NCBI GenBank assembly: GCA_018902915.1
Contig: JAHIPS010000072.1
Span: 1 to 42,082 of the forward strand
Reading direction: 5' to 3'
Source: Candidatus Omnitrophota bacterium
Lineage (GTDB): Bacteria > Omnitrophota > Gorgyraeia > Gorgyraeales > Gorgyraeaceae
DNA: 42,082 bases
Part shown: in pieces, positions 34,100 through 42,082 of the stretch
How positions within the stretch are numbered: position 1 is the stretch's first letter
Layout: every line of letters begins with the position of its first letter
The notes under the pieces: generated by a model
Databases searched by the model: none
Seen by the model: only the letters and a program-made list of their open reading frames with translations
What the model was told of the DNA's origin: nothing
Made by a program: the position numbers and the translations under genes

Positions 34100-35767
34100 A
34101 TGAAAAAAATATTCGCGATATTATTTTTTCTTTTAATAGCGTTATTCATAGGTCTGGCCGTGTACCTATTGACCCTTGATGTAAACAAGTATAAGCCGAT
34201 ACTGACAGAAAGAATAGGCCATGCTATTAATAAGGATGTAAGGTTAGGCAATATATCATTTAGCGTTTTCCCGCCTGTCAGCGTAAGCGCGAATTCGATC
34301 TCCATAAAGGATATAGAAAAGACATGGGATGATGTCTTTATAGAGGCCGGATCCCTTAATGCGAGAGTAAAGATCCTTCCGCTGTTAAGAAAAAATCTAG
34401 AGATAGAGCATTTGTCTATAAGAGACATGGATGTTTCGTTAGGGCATGGCATAAAGTTTGGCATGCCGGAAGCTATCCTGAGAAACATCTCGATCTATGG
34501 CCCCATAAATATTGATGCTAGATTGTCAATTTTTGGAAGGGGCGCTGAGAATACAAAGGTCAAGGCCTTGTTATATCCTGAAGCCGAGACTAAAAAACCT
34601 TTTATTAAAAATCTGCAATTAGAGATAGATATCTCAAAGATCGATTTGGCCAGCGTCCTGGAGGCCCTGGGTCAGGATGAGGTTGCTCGAGAATTTTCAG
34701 GCAAAAAACTTGGCGGTGAACTCGCTATAACATCTGAGAAATTATATCTGGATCTGGGCAAGATTCATAATTCAGCCATTTACATGGATTTGTCCAAGGG
34801 GGCAATAGAAGCACCTTTTATTAAAGATGGTTTAAAAGATGTGAATCTAAAAGCCCAGATGAAAGAAAAGGGCGTGATAATCGAGAGATTGACCGGTGAG
34901 GTCGCGGGTGGGAACTTGTCGGCAGATGGATGGGTCAAAGATGTTTTTTCTTTTCAGGACTGGGGATTTGATCTGGCATTGAAAAATATAGACATATCCA
35001 GGATATTGCCGGATCCAGGCGTTGGCAGGCCTGGTTTTGAGGGCGGACTCGATATCACGATGGATGTTACTGGCGCCGGGTTTTCTCAGGATAAATTACT
35101 GGCTTCGTTGACAGGCAAAGGCAATGTCAGTCTTTACAACAGTGTGTTAAAAAACATGAATCTTTTAGAAACAGCGCTGAATAAGCTCGATATGCTGCCA
35201 GGCATTGTTTCAGAATTAAAGCAAAATCTCCCGTCCTATTATAAGGATATTTTAAGAAAAAAGGATACGGCATTTAAGCCGATTGACGCAAAATTTGAAC
35301 TGCGCGAGGGAAAGTTGATTTTTAAAGACGTGGTCATAGAGTCGGACGCCTTTTACCTTAAAGGAGACGCGACGCTGGGGCTTGACAGGATATTAAAGGT
35401 GCAGGCTAACTTATTTGTGCCAAAGGATCTTTCAGAGGCGTTTAGAGAGGTCGCGCATGAATTCGGGTATTTACAGAATAGCCAGGGCATGATAACCATG
35501 CCGCTAATGGTCTATGGCAAACTTCCTGATGTCAACGTGATGCCGGACATGGATTATGTAATCCAGAGATTAGCTGTGTCAAAGGGCCAGGAGCTGCTAG
35601 AGAGCATTTTTAGAAAAGATAAACCAGCGGATAGCGACGTGGAAGGTGAGGTCAGTGAAGACGGTAGCATAACCCCGCCAGAAGAAAAGCAGGAGCAAAG
35701 AAAGCCAGAGCCGGAAGAGGTCCTTCTAAAGACGATTTTTGATATCATTTCAGGCCCAAAAGAATGA
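34100..35767 (+). CDS. AsmA-family protein
   Basis: The 555-residue protein has an N-terminal membrane anchor (IFAILFFLLIALFIGLAVYL), then the AsmA opening (KPILTERIGHAINKDVRLG and NISFSVFPPVSVSANSI) and a long repeating beta region with a C-terminal AsmA_2-like part (LLASLTGKGNVSLYNSVLKN). AsmA proteins sit in the inner membrane and reach the periplasm, where members help lipid transport to the outer membrane. The end is acidic and charged (DSDVEGEVSEDG). It follows pilT-like by 16 nt. Confidence 0.85.
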   Translation: MKKIFAILFFLLIALFIGLAVYLLTLDVNKYKPILTERIGHAINKDVRLGNISFSVFPPVSVSANSISIKDIEKTWDDVFIEAGSLNARVKILPLLRKNLEIEHLSIRDMDVSLGHGIKFGMPEAILRNISIYGPINIDARLSIFGRGAENTKVKALLYPEAETKKPFIKNLQLEIDISKIDLASVLEALGQDEVAREFSGKKLGGELAITSEKLYLDLGKIHNSAIYMDLSKGAIEAPFIKDGLKDVNLKAQMKEKGVIIERLTGEVAGGNLSADGWVKDVFSFQDWGFDLALKNIDISRILPDPGVGRPGFEGGLDITMDVTGAGFSQDKLLASLTGKGNVSLYNSVLKNMNLLETALNKLDMLPGIVSELKQNLPSYYKDILRKKDTAFKPIDAKFELREGKLIFKDVVIESDAFYLKGDATLGLDRILKVQANLFVPKDLSEAFREVAHEFGYLQNSQGMITMPLMVYGKLPDVNVMPDMDYVIQRLAVSKGQELLESIFRKDKPADSDVEGEVSEDGSITPPEEKQEQRKPEPEEVLLKTIFDIISGPKE

Positions 35768-35770
35768 TTT

Positions 35771-36286
35771 ATGAAAAAGGCAATTTTTATTTTATCGCTG
35801 GTTAGCTTTTTGTTCGCAGCGCCATGTATAGCGGACGAAGAAGGAGGAGCGATTATGAAACTCACGAGCCCGGAATTTGAAAACAATGGTTTTATTCCAA
35901 AGAAATTTACCTGCCAGGGAGAGGACATAAATCCTGCATTAGTTATCAATGGTATTCCTGATGCCGCAAAAAGTATCGCGCTCGTGGTAGATGATCCTGA
36001 TGCGCCAATGGGCATGTGGGTGCACTGGGTGGTGTATGACATACCAGTGGTTTCGCGCATAGAAGAAGACAGTATTCCCGGAAAAGAGGGCATGAATGAT
36101 TTTGGAAGAAAGGATTACGGCGGCCCGTGCCCTCCTTCAGGCACGCATCGCTACTTTTTCAAGGTATACGCCCTTGATGCGGAATTGAATCCAGAAGAAG
36201 GCCTTACCAGGCGAGATCTGGAAAAGGCAATGCAGGACCACATACTCGCCAAAGCAGAACTCATCGGCCTCTACAAAAAACACTAG
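35771..36286 (+). CDS. YbhB/YbcL-type PEBP-like protein, exported
   Basis: The 171-residue protein has a signal peptide (about 1-21, ending CIA) and a phosphatidylethanolamine-binding-like fold with LTSPEFENNGFIPKKFTCQG, VVDDPDAPMG, HWVVYDIP and the C-terminal GTHRYFFKVYALD. The bacterial YbhB/YbcL group has unclear ligands. It starts 4 nt after the AsmA stop, so the two are probably co-transcribed. Confidence 0.93.
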   Translation: MKKAIFILSLVSFLFAAPCIADEEGGAIMKLTSPEFENNGFIPKKFTCQGEDINPALVINGIPDAAKSIALVVDDPDAPMGMWVHWVVYDIPVVSRIEEDSIPGKEGMNDFGRKDYGGPCPPSGTHRYFFKVYALDAELNPEEGLTRRDLEKAMQDHILAKAELIGLYKKH

Positions 36287-36371
36287 GCCTAAGCTAAAAC
36301 AAGGCCTGCTCGCTTAGCTGAAAATTTCATCCTCCCTTGTTTTTAGCTTCCCCAAGCGAAGTTAACATAAC

Positions 36372-36408
36372 AAGTTGACAAATCTGACAATGTCAAAATT
36401 GTCAACTT
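36372..36408. repeat. TTGACA palindrome, copy 3 (inverse twin of copy 4)
   Basis: This 37-nt element begins AAGTTGACAAATCTGACA and ends TTGTCAACTT. Its exact reverse complement occurs at 40497-40533. It is itself nearly palindromic and sits inside a larger inverted repeat. Confidence 0.9.
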
Positions 36409-36452
36409 CGCAAGTAGCCCTTCTTTAAGTTCAATTCGCTATCACAAAAAAG

Positions 36453-36481
36453 ATGCAAGATTGGGAGAACAATGGTATAAT
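36453..36481 (+). promoter_or_regulatory. Extended -10 promoter of the LsrF-like operon
   Basis: TGGTATAAT (TATAAT at 36476-36481) has a weak -35 (ATGCAA, 36453-36458). Transcription would start near 36488, leaving a 44-nt leader with AGGAGG before ATG 36532. Confidence 0.6.
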
Positions 36482-36531
36482 ACTTTTCTGGCAACGATAG
36501 CACTATTATATAAACTATAGGAGGAATATAT

Positions 36532-37335
36532 ATGGAATGGGGCATGGAAAATAGGTTGGCAAGGATTATTAATCCAAAGACAAAACGTTGCGTGATGCTG
36601 GCAGTGGACCATGGTTATTTCCAGGGGCCTACCTCTGGACTACAGGATCTGGGAAAGGCAGTTAATCCTTTATTGCCCTACGCGGACGCACTGATGATAA
36701 CAAGGGGAGCGCTTAGGAACTGGATTCCGCCAATAACGGATAAGCCGATTGTGCTGAGGGTTTCAGGCGGGCAGAGTATATTAAAGGAGTTATCCAACGA
36801 GGTGATTACGACTTCTATCCAGGATGCTGTAAGAATAAACGCGTCAGCGATCACCTGCTCTGTATATGTGGGAGGCGAGTACGAAAAAGAGACGATCGCG
36901 AATCTGGCGCGCATTGTCAATGAAGGCGCTGATTATGGCATACCTGTTCTAGCTGTAACAGCGGTTGGCAAGGCAATGGTAAGGGACGCCAGATACCTGG
37001 GGCTTGCCTCAAGGATCTGCGTGGAGATAGGTGCGCACATAGTAAAGACATATTTTTGCGAGCCGGATTTTGACAAGGTCGTGACTGCGTGCGGCAATGC
37101 GCCGGTTATAATCGCGGGCGGCAAAAAGATAGAGGAAAAGGCAGCGCTTGAGATGGCGAAGAAGTCAATCGAGGCAGGCGCTGTAGGCGTGGACATGGGC
37201 AGGAACGTATTCCAGTCAGACAATCCTGTTGGAATGATAAGGGCTGTAAGGGCTATCGTGCACGAAAACGCATCTGTCAACGAGGCATTTAAAATCTACA
37301 AAAAAAATGAAAGTAGCGTTTTACTACAAAAATAA
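36532..37335 (+). CDS. LsrF-like class I aldolase/thiolase
   Basis: The 267-residue protein is closely like E. coli LsrF along its length: ENRLARIINPKTKR, AVDHGYFQGPT, VLRVSGGQSILKELSNE, TAVGKAMVRDARYL, the Schiff-base lysine in HIVKTYFCE (K172) and VDMGRNVFQSDNP. LsrF cleaves the AI-2-derived 3-hydroxy-5-phosphonooxypentane-2,4-dione with CoA to dihydroxyacetone phosphate and acetyl-CoA. The rest of the lsr system (LsrK, LsrG, transporter) is absent, so the true substrate may be another keto-sugar phosphate; DhnA-type aldolases are the broader family. Confidence 0.85.
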   Translation: MEWGMENRLARIINPKTKRCVMLAVDHGYFQGPTSGLQDLGKAVNPLLPYADALMITRGALRNWIPPITDKPIVLRVSGGQSILKELSNEVITTSIQDAVRINASAITCSVYVGGEYEKETIANLARIVNEGADYGIPVLAVTAVGKAMVRDARYLGLASRICVEIGAHIVKTYFCEPDFDKVVTACGNAPVIIAGGKKIEEKAALEMAKKSIEAGAVGVDMGRNVFQSDNPVGMIRAVRAIVHENASVNEAFKIYKKNESSVLLQK

Positions 37336-38338
37336 CGACATCAGGATAGAGGATTTAGCCATGCCCCGGATAAGGCAGGGCGAGCTTTTAGTCAAGGTCA
37401 TGGCGTCCGGTATATGCGGCACAGATGCCATGGAATGGTACAGGATCAAAAAGGCGCCGCGCGTCCTGGGTCATGAGATAGCAGGCGAAATAGTCGAATC
37501 CAAAAATAAAAAATACAAGGTCGGTCAGAGAGTTTTTGTGAGTCATCACGTGCCTTGCAATAAATGTAAATTCTGTCTTGACGACAATCATACCGCGTGC
37601 GAGGCATTGCATAAAGGTAATTACGATCCTGGCGGCTACAGCGAGTTCGTGAGGATCCCGCAGGAGAACGTGGAGCGTGGCACATATATGTTGCCACAAG
37701 AGGTTTCTTACGAGGAAGGCACGATGATCGAGCCTTTGGCCTGCGCAATAAGAGGCCAGAGGGTAATCGGCGTAAAAAAAAGACATGTAGTTTTGATTTT
37801 AGGAAGCGGCGTCTCCGGTCTTTTAAATATTTGCCTGGCTAAATTAAAAGGCGCGAAGGTCATCGCGACTGACATAGACAGTTATCGCCTGAAAAAGGCA
37901 AAAGAATTCGGCGCGGATGAAGCGATTAACGCAAAAGAAGAATTTGATATTAAAACAGACAGGGTCATTGTATGCACAGGCGCGCAACAGGCAGTAGGCC
38001 AGGCATTCAAGTCCATAGACAGAAAAGGCATTATATTATTTTTTGCCATCCCGGATAAAGATATTGAGATTCCTGCAGTTGATTTCTGGAGAAATGAGAT
38101 AACAGTGACATCATCGTACGGCGCAGCGCCGCGCGATTTAGAAGAAGCGCTGGAAGTGATCAAAACCAAAAGGATAAACGCGAGCAGACTGATAAGCCAC
38201 AGGCTTCCATTGGAGGAGATCCAAAAAGGATTCAAGATCGTCTCAGACGCGAAAGAATCTTTAAAGGTAGTCCTGTTTCCTAATTTAGTAGGGTGTACCC
38301 AAATAGGACGTCTGTGTAAAAGGAGGGATAATGTATAG
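37307..38338 (+). CDS. Zinc-dependent alcohol dehydrogenase (MDR family)
   Basis: The 343-residue protein has the catalytic zinc motif GICGTD and GHEIAG, the structural zinc cluster CNKCKFCLDDNHTAC, IEPLAC and a Rossmann NAD site (LGSGVSGLL then ATDIDSYRL). It resembles sorbitol/threonine dehydrogenases, oxidising a secondary alcohol of a polyol or amino acid. It overlaps the LsrF-like gene by 29 nt. Substrate is likely a sugar-derived alcohol of the operon's pathway. The C-terminus (VGCTQIGRLCKRRDNV) is unlike the family. Confidence 0.9.
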   Translation: MKVAFYYKNNDIRIEDLAMPRIRQGELLVKVMASGICGTDAMEWYRIKKAPRVLGHEIAGEIVESKNKKYKVGQRVFVSHHVPCNKCKFCLDDNHTACEALHKGNYDPGGYSEFVRIPQENVERGTYMLPQEVSYEEGTMIEPLACAIRGQRVIGVKKRHVVLILGSGVSGLLNICLAKLKGAKVIATDIDSYRLKKAKEFGADEAINAKEEFDIKTDRVIVCTGAQQAVGQAFKSIDRKGIILFFAIPDKDIEIPAVDFWRNEITVTSSYGAAPRDLEEALEVIKTKRINASRLISHRLPLEEIQKGFKIVSDAKESLKVVLFPNLVGCTQIGRLCKRRDNV

Positions 38339-39281
38339 AGACAAGATCAGGGTGCTGGATTGCACGATCCGCGACGGAGGGCTCATAAACGACCATGATT
38401 TTGATCACAGGTTTGTGCGAGAGGTTTACAAGGCGATCTCGGCCTCCGGCGTTGACTACATGGAGATAGGATACAAAAATTCAAAAAAGATATTTTCGCC
38501 CAAGGAATTCGGGTCGTGGAAATTCTGCGACGACGAGGATGTTAAAAAGATAATCGACGGCATAGAATCAGAGACCAAGATCTCTGTGATGGGTGACGTG
38601 GGACGCATGGACATGGATGATATAAAGCCGGCGTCCGAGAGCCCTATAGACATGATAAGGACCGCCTGTTACGTTAAAGACATAGACAAGGCGATATTCA
38701 TGTCAAATCACTTTGCAGACAAGGGCTACGAGACCACGATCAATATCATGGCGATTTCCAGGGACCAGGGGCCTGAGCTGGAAGAGGCACTTCACCAGGT
38801 CGAGGAAGAGTGTAAGATCAACGTGCTTTACATAGTGGATAGTTTTGGCGCGTTATACCAGGAAAGCGTAGAGCATCTGGTAAAGACGGCCAAGAAAATA
38901 CTTAAGACCAAGGAAGTGGGTTTTCACGGCCACAACCACCAGCAGCTGGCATTTGGCAACACTATCGAGGCGATTATCCACGACGCGAATTACCTTGACG
39001 GTACTGTTTACGGGATCGGCCGCGCAGCAGGAAACTGCCCCCTGGAACTGTTGATAGGGTTTTTAAAGAACCCGAAATTCGACATCCGCCCGATATTGGA
39101 CCTTATATCAAAGGAGTTTATACCGCTGAGAAATAAAATCGAATGGGGCTACATCATACCTTATGCTATTTCCGGTATGATGAACGAGCATCCGCAGGCG
39201 GCAATGGCGCTTCGCAAGAGCGATAAAAAAGAAGATTACCGAAAATTTTACGAAAGTTTAGTAGGTACAGACCTGGATTAA
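38331..39281 (+). CDS. DRE-TIM metallolyase, HMG-CoA lyase/oxovalerate aldolase type
   Basis: The 316-residue protein shows VLDCTIRDGGLIND (the D-x-T-x-R-DG metal motif) and FHGHNHQQLA (metal His pair), then YGIGRAAGNCP. It resembles MhpE/DmpG 4-hydroxy-2-oxovalerate aldolases and related 'aldolase catalytic domain' proteins also found in sugar clusters. It would cleave or form a C-C bond next to a keto acid using a divalent metal. AAGGAGG precedes ATG 38331, which overlaps the dehydrogenase by 8 nt. The acetaldehyde dehydrogenase partner of DmpG is absent. Confidence 0.85.
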   Translation: MYRDKIRVLDCTIRDGGLINDHDFDHRFVREVYKAISASGVDYMEIGYKNSKKIFSPKEFGSWKFCDDEDVKKIIDGIESETKISVMGDVGRMDMDDIKPASESPIDMIRTACYVKDIDKAIFMSNHFADKGYETTINIMAISRDQGPELEEALHQVEEECKINVLYIVDSFGALYQESVEHLVKTAKKILKTKEVGFHGHNHQQLAFGNTIEAIIHDANYLDGTVYGIGRAAGNCPLELLIGFLKNPKFDIRPILDLISKEFIPLRNKIEWGYIIPYAISGMMNEHPQAAMALRKSDKKEDYRKFYESLVGTDLD

Positions 39282-39299
39282 GCGAGGAGGTGTTTCGCG

Positions 39300-39947
39300 A
39301 TGAAATTGAGCGAGTTTAAGAAGCTCCCTATCATTGGAATATTGCGGGGCGTGCGACCAGGCGCTATCAAGCCTCTTACCAGGACTATTATCTCCTCTGG
39401 ATTAAAAACAGTTGAGATCACCATGGATACGCCTGGCGCAGCTAAATCTATCCGGGAAATGAAAAGGGCAGCGCGCGGCCGCCTGGCAATAGGAGCTGGC
39501 ACAGTGCTTTCAATTAAGGACCTGAAAAAGGCGCTGGATTCTGGCGCGACATTTATAGTATTGCCGACGCTGGTGCCTGAGATCGTGGAATATTGCGTGA
39601 AACACAGGATCCCAGTGTTCCCAGGCGCGTTTACACCGCAGGAGATATATAATGCATGGAAGGCAGGCGCTACCATGGTAAAGGTTTTCCCAGCCAAATT
39701 TTTAGGGCCAGGGTATTTAAAGGAAATAAAGGCGCCTTTTAAGCATATAAAGCTTCTTGCGTGCGGCGGCGTTAGCCCGCAGAACATCCAGTCATTCTTT
39801 TCCAGCGGCGCATCAGGGGTCGCGTTTGGCGCAAGCGTGTTTAAAAAAGAGTGGATAGAGAGGAAAGAGTTTTTCCGCATAGAAGAGGTTATAAAGTCAT
39901 TGATCGCAGCATACAAGAAGGGACAGCATGAAGGTCGTAGCATTTAA
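39300..39947 (+). CDS. eda: KDPG/KHG-type aldolase
   Basis: The 215-residue protein has the Eda fold with [18 protein letters not shown] (E39), [15 protein letters not shown] and the Schiff-base lysine in MVKVFPAK (K128). It cleaves 2-keto-3-deoxy-6-phosphogluconate or a related keto-deoxy acid into pyruvate and an aldehyde. GAGGAGG lies before ATG 39300. It overlaps the flavoprotein gene by 20 nt. No Entner-Doudoroff dehydratase is adjacent, so a sugar-acid route other than the standard one is possible. Confidence 0.93.
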   Translation: MKLSEFKKLPIIGILRGVRPGAIKPLTRTIISSGLKTVEITMDTPGAAKSIREMKRAARGRLAIGAGTVLSIKDLKKALDSGATFIVLPTLVPEIVEYCVKHRIPVFPGAFTPQEIYNAWKAGATMVKVFPAKFLGPGYLKEIKAPFKHIKLLACGGVSPQNIQSFFSSGASGVAFGASVFKKEWIERKEFFRIEEVIKSLIAAYKKGQHEGRSI

Positions 39948-40503
39948 TGGAAGCCCGCGCAAGGACGGTAATACCCAGACACTTGTAGGGCACGTGTTTT
40001 CCGAGCTTGAGAAAAAGGGCATTGAGACAGAATTGGTGCAGGTAGGAGGCCAGAAAATAAGAGGGTGTATTGCCTGCATGAGGTGCTTTACCAATAAAGA
40101 CAAGGAGTGCGCTGTAAAAGACGATATCGCGAACGATTGCATTAAAAAGATGCTCGCGGCAGACGGGATCATACTTGCCTCGCCAACGTATTTTACAGAT
40201 GTTACTGCGGAACTCAAGGCATTGATAGACAGGGCCGGGTTTGTATCAAAGGCCAATGACTACATGTTCAAGCGCAAGGTCGGCGCGGCTGTAGTAGCTG
40301 TCAGGCGGGCCGGCGCCATACATGCATTTGACACTATAAATCATTTTTTCCTGATCAGCCAGATGATCGTACCTGGCTCTATTTACTGGAATCTTGGCAT
40401 GGGCCGCGATCCAGGCGAGGTTGAAAAAGATAAGGAAGGCGTGGAGACCATGAAGGTCCTCGGTCAGAACATGGCCTGGCTCCTCACCCTCACCTTAAGT
40501 TGA
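39928..40503 (+). CDS. Flavodoxin-fold iron-sulfur flavoprotein
   Basis: The 191-residue protein opens with [17 protein letters not shown], the FMN-binding loop of NADPH-dependent FMN reductases, followed by CIACMRCF and ECAV, Cys residues typical of the Isf group that carry a 4Fe-4S cluster, and [19 protein letters not shown]. It probably shuttles electrons or reduces a small substrate. The stop codon lies in palindrome copy 4. Its role in the operon is not clear. Confidence 0.87.
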   Translation: MKVVAFNGSPRKDGNTQTLVGHVFSELEKKGIETELVQVGGQKIRGCIACMRCFTNKDKECAVKDDIANDCIKKMLAADGIILASPTYFTDVTAELKALIDRAGFVSKANDYMFKRKVGAAVVAVRRAGAIHAFDTINHFFLISQMIVPGSIYWNLGMGRDPGEVEKDKEGVETMKVLGQNMAWLLTLTLS

Positions 40504-40533
40504 CAATTTTGACATTGTCAGATTTGTCAACTT
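40497..40533. repeat. TTGACA palindrome, copy 4 (inverse twin of copy 3)
   Basis: This 37-nt element is the exact reverse complement of 36372-36408. It begins inside the last codons of the flavoprotein and ends 20 nt before the next start. Confidence 0.92.
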
Positions 40534-40552
40534 AGCGAGCAAGGAGAAGAAG

Positions 40553-41362
40553 ATGAATAGTCTTTTTTTAACTCCATTAGAGATGTCGAAGACAATAAGC
40601 CATATCGGTGAAAAAAAGGCAAACGAAACAATATTCGAGCTTTTCATCTTCGGGGTATTGGCAGGCATATACATTGCCTTTGGCGCGAATGCAGCTACAG
40701 CTGTTCTGAGCGGCGGCACCATGGATCCTGGCATGGCAAGGTTTCTTTCAGGAAGCGTTTTTAGCGTAGGCCTGATGCTCGTATTGATACTAGGCTCAGA
40801 ACTTTTCACAGGAAATATCTTGATGACCATAGGTTTTATCTATCGCAGGTATTCTCTGATGAAGGTGCTGCGGAACTGGCTCGTTGTGTATTTCGGCAAT
40901 TTCCTGGGCGCCGTGATCATCGCGTCTTTAGTCTATGCCTCGGGTCTCTTGGCGCGTGATGGCAGCGTTACATCCATAGGCGCGGCAGCGGCCGCGATAG
41001 CCGACGGAAAGCTCGAGCTGGGTTTTATCGAGGCGATGTGCCGCGGCATTCTTTGCAACATGCTCGTATGCCTGGCTGTGATAATGAGCATTTCTTCCAA
41101 GACGATCATGGGTAAGATATTCGGTATTTATTTTCCCATCATGGCGTTTGTGGCCTCGGGATACGAGCACTCAGTCGCTAATATGTTTTTCCTGCCGGCA
41201 GGCCTGATGGCAAGGGGCGAGTTTATTTCCGGCTTCCCGACCATTTTCAGGAATCTCATACCTGTGACCATTGGCAATATCATAGGAGGCCTTTTAATCG
41301 TGCTCCTCCACCCTAAGGTGGAAGAAAAAATAGCCAGCTTTTTCAGAAAGAAAACACCTTGA
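40553..41362 (+). CDS. Formate/nitrite transporter (FNT) family channel
   Basis: The 269-residue protein has six membrane helices and the FNT motifs FGVLAGIYIAFGA, GSELFTGN, CRGILCNMLVCLAV and YEHSVANMF. FNT proteins form pentamers that pass formate, nitrite or hydrosulphide as weak acids. With aldolases upstream, formate or acetate release is a fair guess, but the ion is not shown. AAGGAGA lies before ATG 40553. Confidence 0.95.
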   Translation: MNSLFLTPLEMSKTISHIGEKKANETIFELFIFGVLAGIYIAFGANAATAVLSGGTMDPGMARFLSGSVFSVGLMLVLILGSELFTGNILMTIGFIYRRYSLMKVLRNWLVVYFGNFLGAVIIASLVYASGLLARDGSVTSIGAAAAAIADGKLELGFIEAMCRGILCNMLVCLAVIMSISSKTIMGKIFGIYFPIMAFVASGYEHSVANMFFLPAGLMARGEFISGFPTIFRNLIPVTIGNIIGGLLIVLLHPKVEEKIASFFRKKTP

Positions 41363-41387
41363 ATAATAATCTGTAACACATTATAAT
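41359..41387 (+). promoter_or_regulatory. Promoter of the coiled-coil membrane protein
   Basis: TTGAAT (41359-41364), a 17-nt spacer and TATAAT (41382-41387) predict a start near 41394. The -35 box overlaps the FNT stop codon. Confidence 0.8.
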
Positions 41388-41416
41388 ACAGATATATACA
41401 AGCTAATAGGTGGACG

Positions 41417-41938
41417 ATGAAAGACGCAAAGAACGTAATCACATTATTAATAATTATTATATTGATTTCAATTGCCGCTGGCTATGGCGCGGGGTATTTT
41501 GTTTATCAGGATTACAAGCAAAAGACAGCCTATTTTGACGAGCATACGCAGTTGACGCTGAATAAGTTTTCCGAGCTGGAAACCAATTTGAAGGAGCTCT
41601 ATTCTAATTTCGAGAGCTCTATAGATGAGAACAGCGTGGAGCGGAAAAAGGTTTTATCCAGGATAGAATCAATGAACGAAGATATCCAGGAATGGAAAGA
41701 GGGGTACAATGCTGTTGTCTCGGAGATAAAAGGCACGATAGAGGAGATGAAGGTGGATAAGCTCACGAGGATGGTGGAAAACCTTCAGGATGATGTTGAT
41801 GAGTTCGAGTTGGCAGTGCAGGATTTGAATCTTAAACTGGACGACGCTAACGGCAGTACCGTGACCAAGCAAAGGGACGGGGGGAGCGTGGACCTGGGCA
41901 GGATATCTGTTCACAAAAACACAAAACCAAAGCAATAA
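41417..41938 (+). CDS. Membrane-anchored coiled-coil protein
   Basis: The 173-residue protein has one N-terminal helix (VITLLIIIILISIAAGYGAGYFVY) and then about 110 residues of heptad-rich coiled coil (TQLTLNKFSELETNL onward), ending in a basic disordered tail (GRISVHKNTKPKQ). It has no recognised family. It could be a tether or scaffold on the outer face of the inner membrane. AGGTGG lies before ATG 41417. Confidence 0.7.
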   Translation: MKDAKNVITLLIIIILISIAAGYGAGYFVYQDYKQKTAYFDEHTQLTLNKFSELETNLKELYSNFESSIDENSVERKKVLSRIESMNEDIQEWKEGYNAVVSEIKGTIEEMKVDKLTRMVENLQDDVDEFELAVQDLNLKLDDANGSTVTKQRDGGSVDLGRISVHKNTKPKQ

Positions 41939-42040
41939 AGCTAACTTGATATAGTAGGAAATTCCTTTTTAAGTTGTTTAGTATCAATGCATTAAAAAAA
42001 CAGGGGTGAACATCACAGGTAAGCATGATATAAGATTAGT
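41939..42040. other. Intergenic stretch with possible leaderless promoter
   Basis: GTGAAC (42006-42011), a 17-nt spacer and TATAAG (42029-42034) precede an ATG at 42041 by 6 nt, the same spacing as other leaderless starts here. No terminator was seen. Confidence 0.4.
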
Positions 42041-42082
42041 ATGACAAAAAAGAAGAATCTGATAAGCAAAGATACTCTGCGG
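42041..42082 (+). CDS. Start of an unidentified gene, cut by window end
   Basis: ATG 42041 opens a frame that runs to the window edge (MTKKKNLISKDTLR, 14 residues). The promoter-like spacing upstream supports a real start, but the sequence is too short to name. Confidence 0.4.
   Translation, partial: MTKKKNLISKDTLR

Larger units (their letters stand above)
36287..36531. other. Intergenic region rich in hairpins, with a promoter
   Basis: No gene is seen. Just after the PEBP stop, AAGCTAAAACAAGG (36291-36304) pairs with CCTTGTTTTTAGCTT (36335-36349) with one bulge. GCGAAGTT (36356-36363) pairs with AACTTCGC (36404-36411) around palindrome copy 3. The promoter for the LsrF-like operon and its AGGAGG site end the region. 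Confidence 0.6.

Noticed and set aside
39278-39943. 221-codon minus-strand frame opposite the KDPG-type aldolase
   Set aside because: Shadow of a gene with clear Eda motifs on the plus strand.

Overview
The window reads as a dense bacterial chromosome segment from a diderm (Gram-negative-type) organism. Support comes from outer-membrane beta-barrel proteins, lipoproteins, an RlpA-like protein, a GT9 (heptosyltransferase-type) glycosyltransferase, an AsmA-family protein and a type IV pilus retraction ATPase. The gene mix and protein style resemble uncultured diderms such as the Omnitrophota (OP3); that placement is inference from impression, and no rRNA or tRNA is present to test it. No phage, IS element, CRISPR or tRNA was seen.

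Layout. 1-1.7 kb: the 3' end of a PIN-PhoH ATPase, a repeat-rich spacer, and a minus-strand RlpA-like gene behind a class I cyclic-di-GMP riboswitch and terminator. 1.8-6.6 kb: an exported six-PKD-domain protein, then a three-part redox fusion (metallophosphoesterase, thioredoxin fold, CcdA membrane domain). 6.6-13 kb: M48 lipoprotein protease, LOG-family protein, Lys-rich protein with an EF-Tu domain 2 fold, a structured-RNA candidate, MinD-like/patatin fusion, hybrid histidine kinase, small lipoprotein, CysE and a GT2. 13-15.2 kb: cold shock protein, small zinc-ribbon protein and a TMTC-like TPR membrane protein.

15.2-28.5 kb is a surface-glycan-like island: GT2, GT-C membrane proteins, GT9, four radical SAM enzymes (one with an apparent B12-binding domain), a DJ-1/PfpI protein, a cupin-TPP enzyme fusion, another GT2 and a PIG-V-like mannosyltransferase. 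Most of these genes overlap or abut, so they are probably co-transcribed. 28.6-36.3 kb: a receiver-GGDDF-MshEN protein with a second cyclic-di-GMP riboswitch on the opposite strand at its 3' end, a DUF3187 protein, an RsuA/RluB pseudouridine synthase, a small barrel protein, a PilT-like ATPase, an AsmA protein and a PEBP-like protein. 36.5-41.4 kb: a compact catabolic-looking operon (LsrF-like aldolase/thiolase, Zn alcohol dehydrogenase, DRE-TIM aldolase, KDPG-type aldolase, Fe-S flavoprotein, formate/nitrite-type channel), followed by a coiled-coil membrane protein and the first codons of one more gene.

Themes. Cyclic-di-GMP recurs: two riboswitches, a GGDEF-type domain, an MshEN domain and a pilus ATPase. 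Several genes have a near-consensus promoter whose -10 box lies only 6-8 nt from the ATG with no Shine-Dalgarno, which predicts leaderless mRNAs; two of these are divergent and appear to share one palindromic -35 box. Four intergenic palindromes built on TTGACA/TGTCAA sit at or near gene ends, and two of them are exact inverse copies 4 kb apart.
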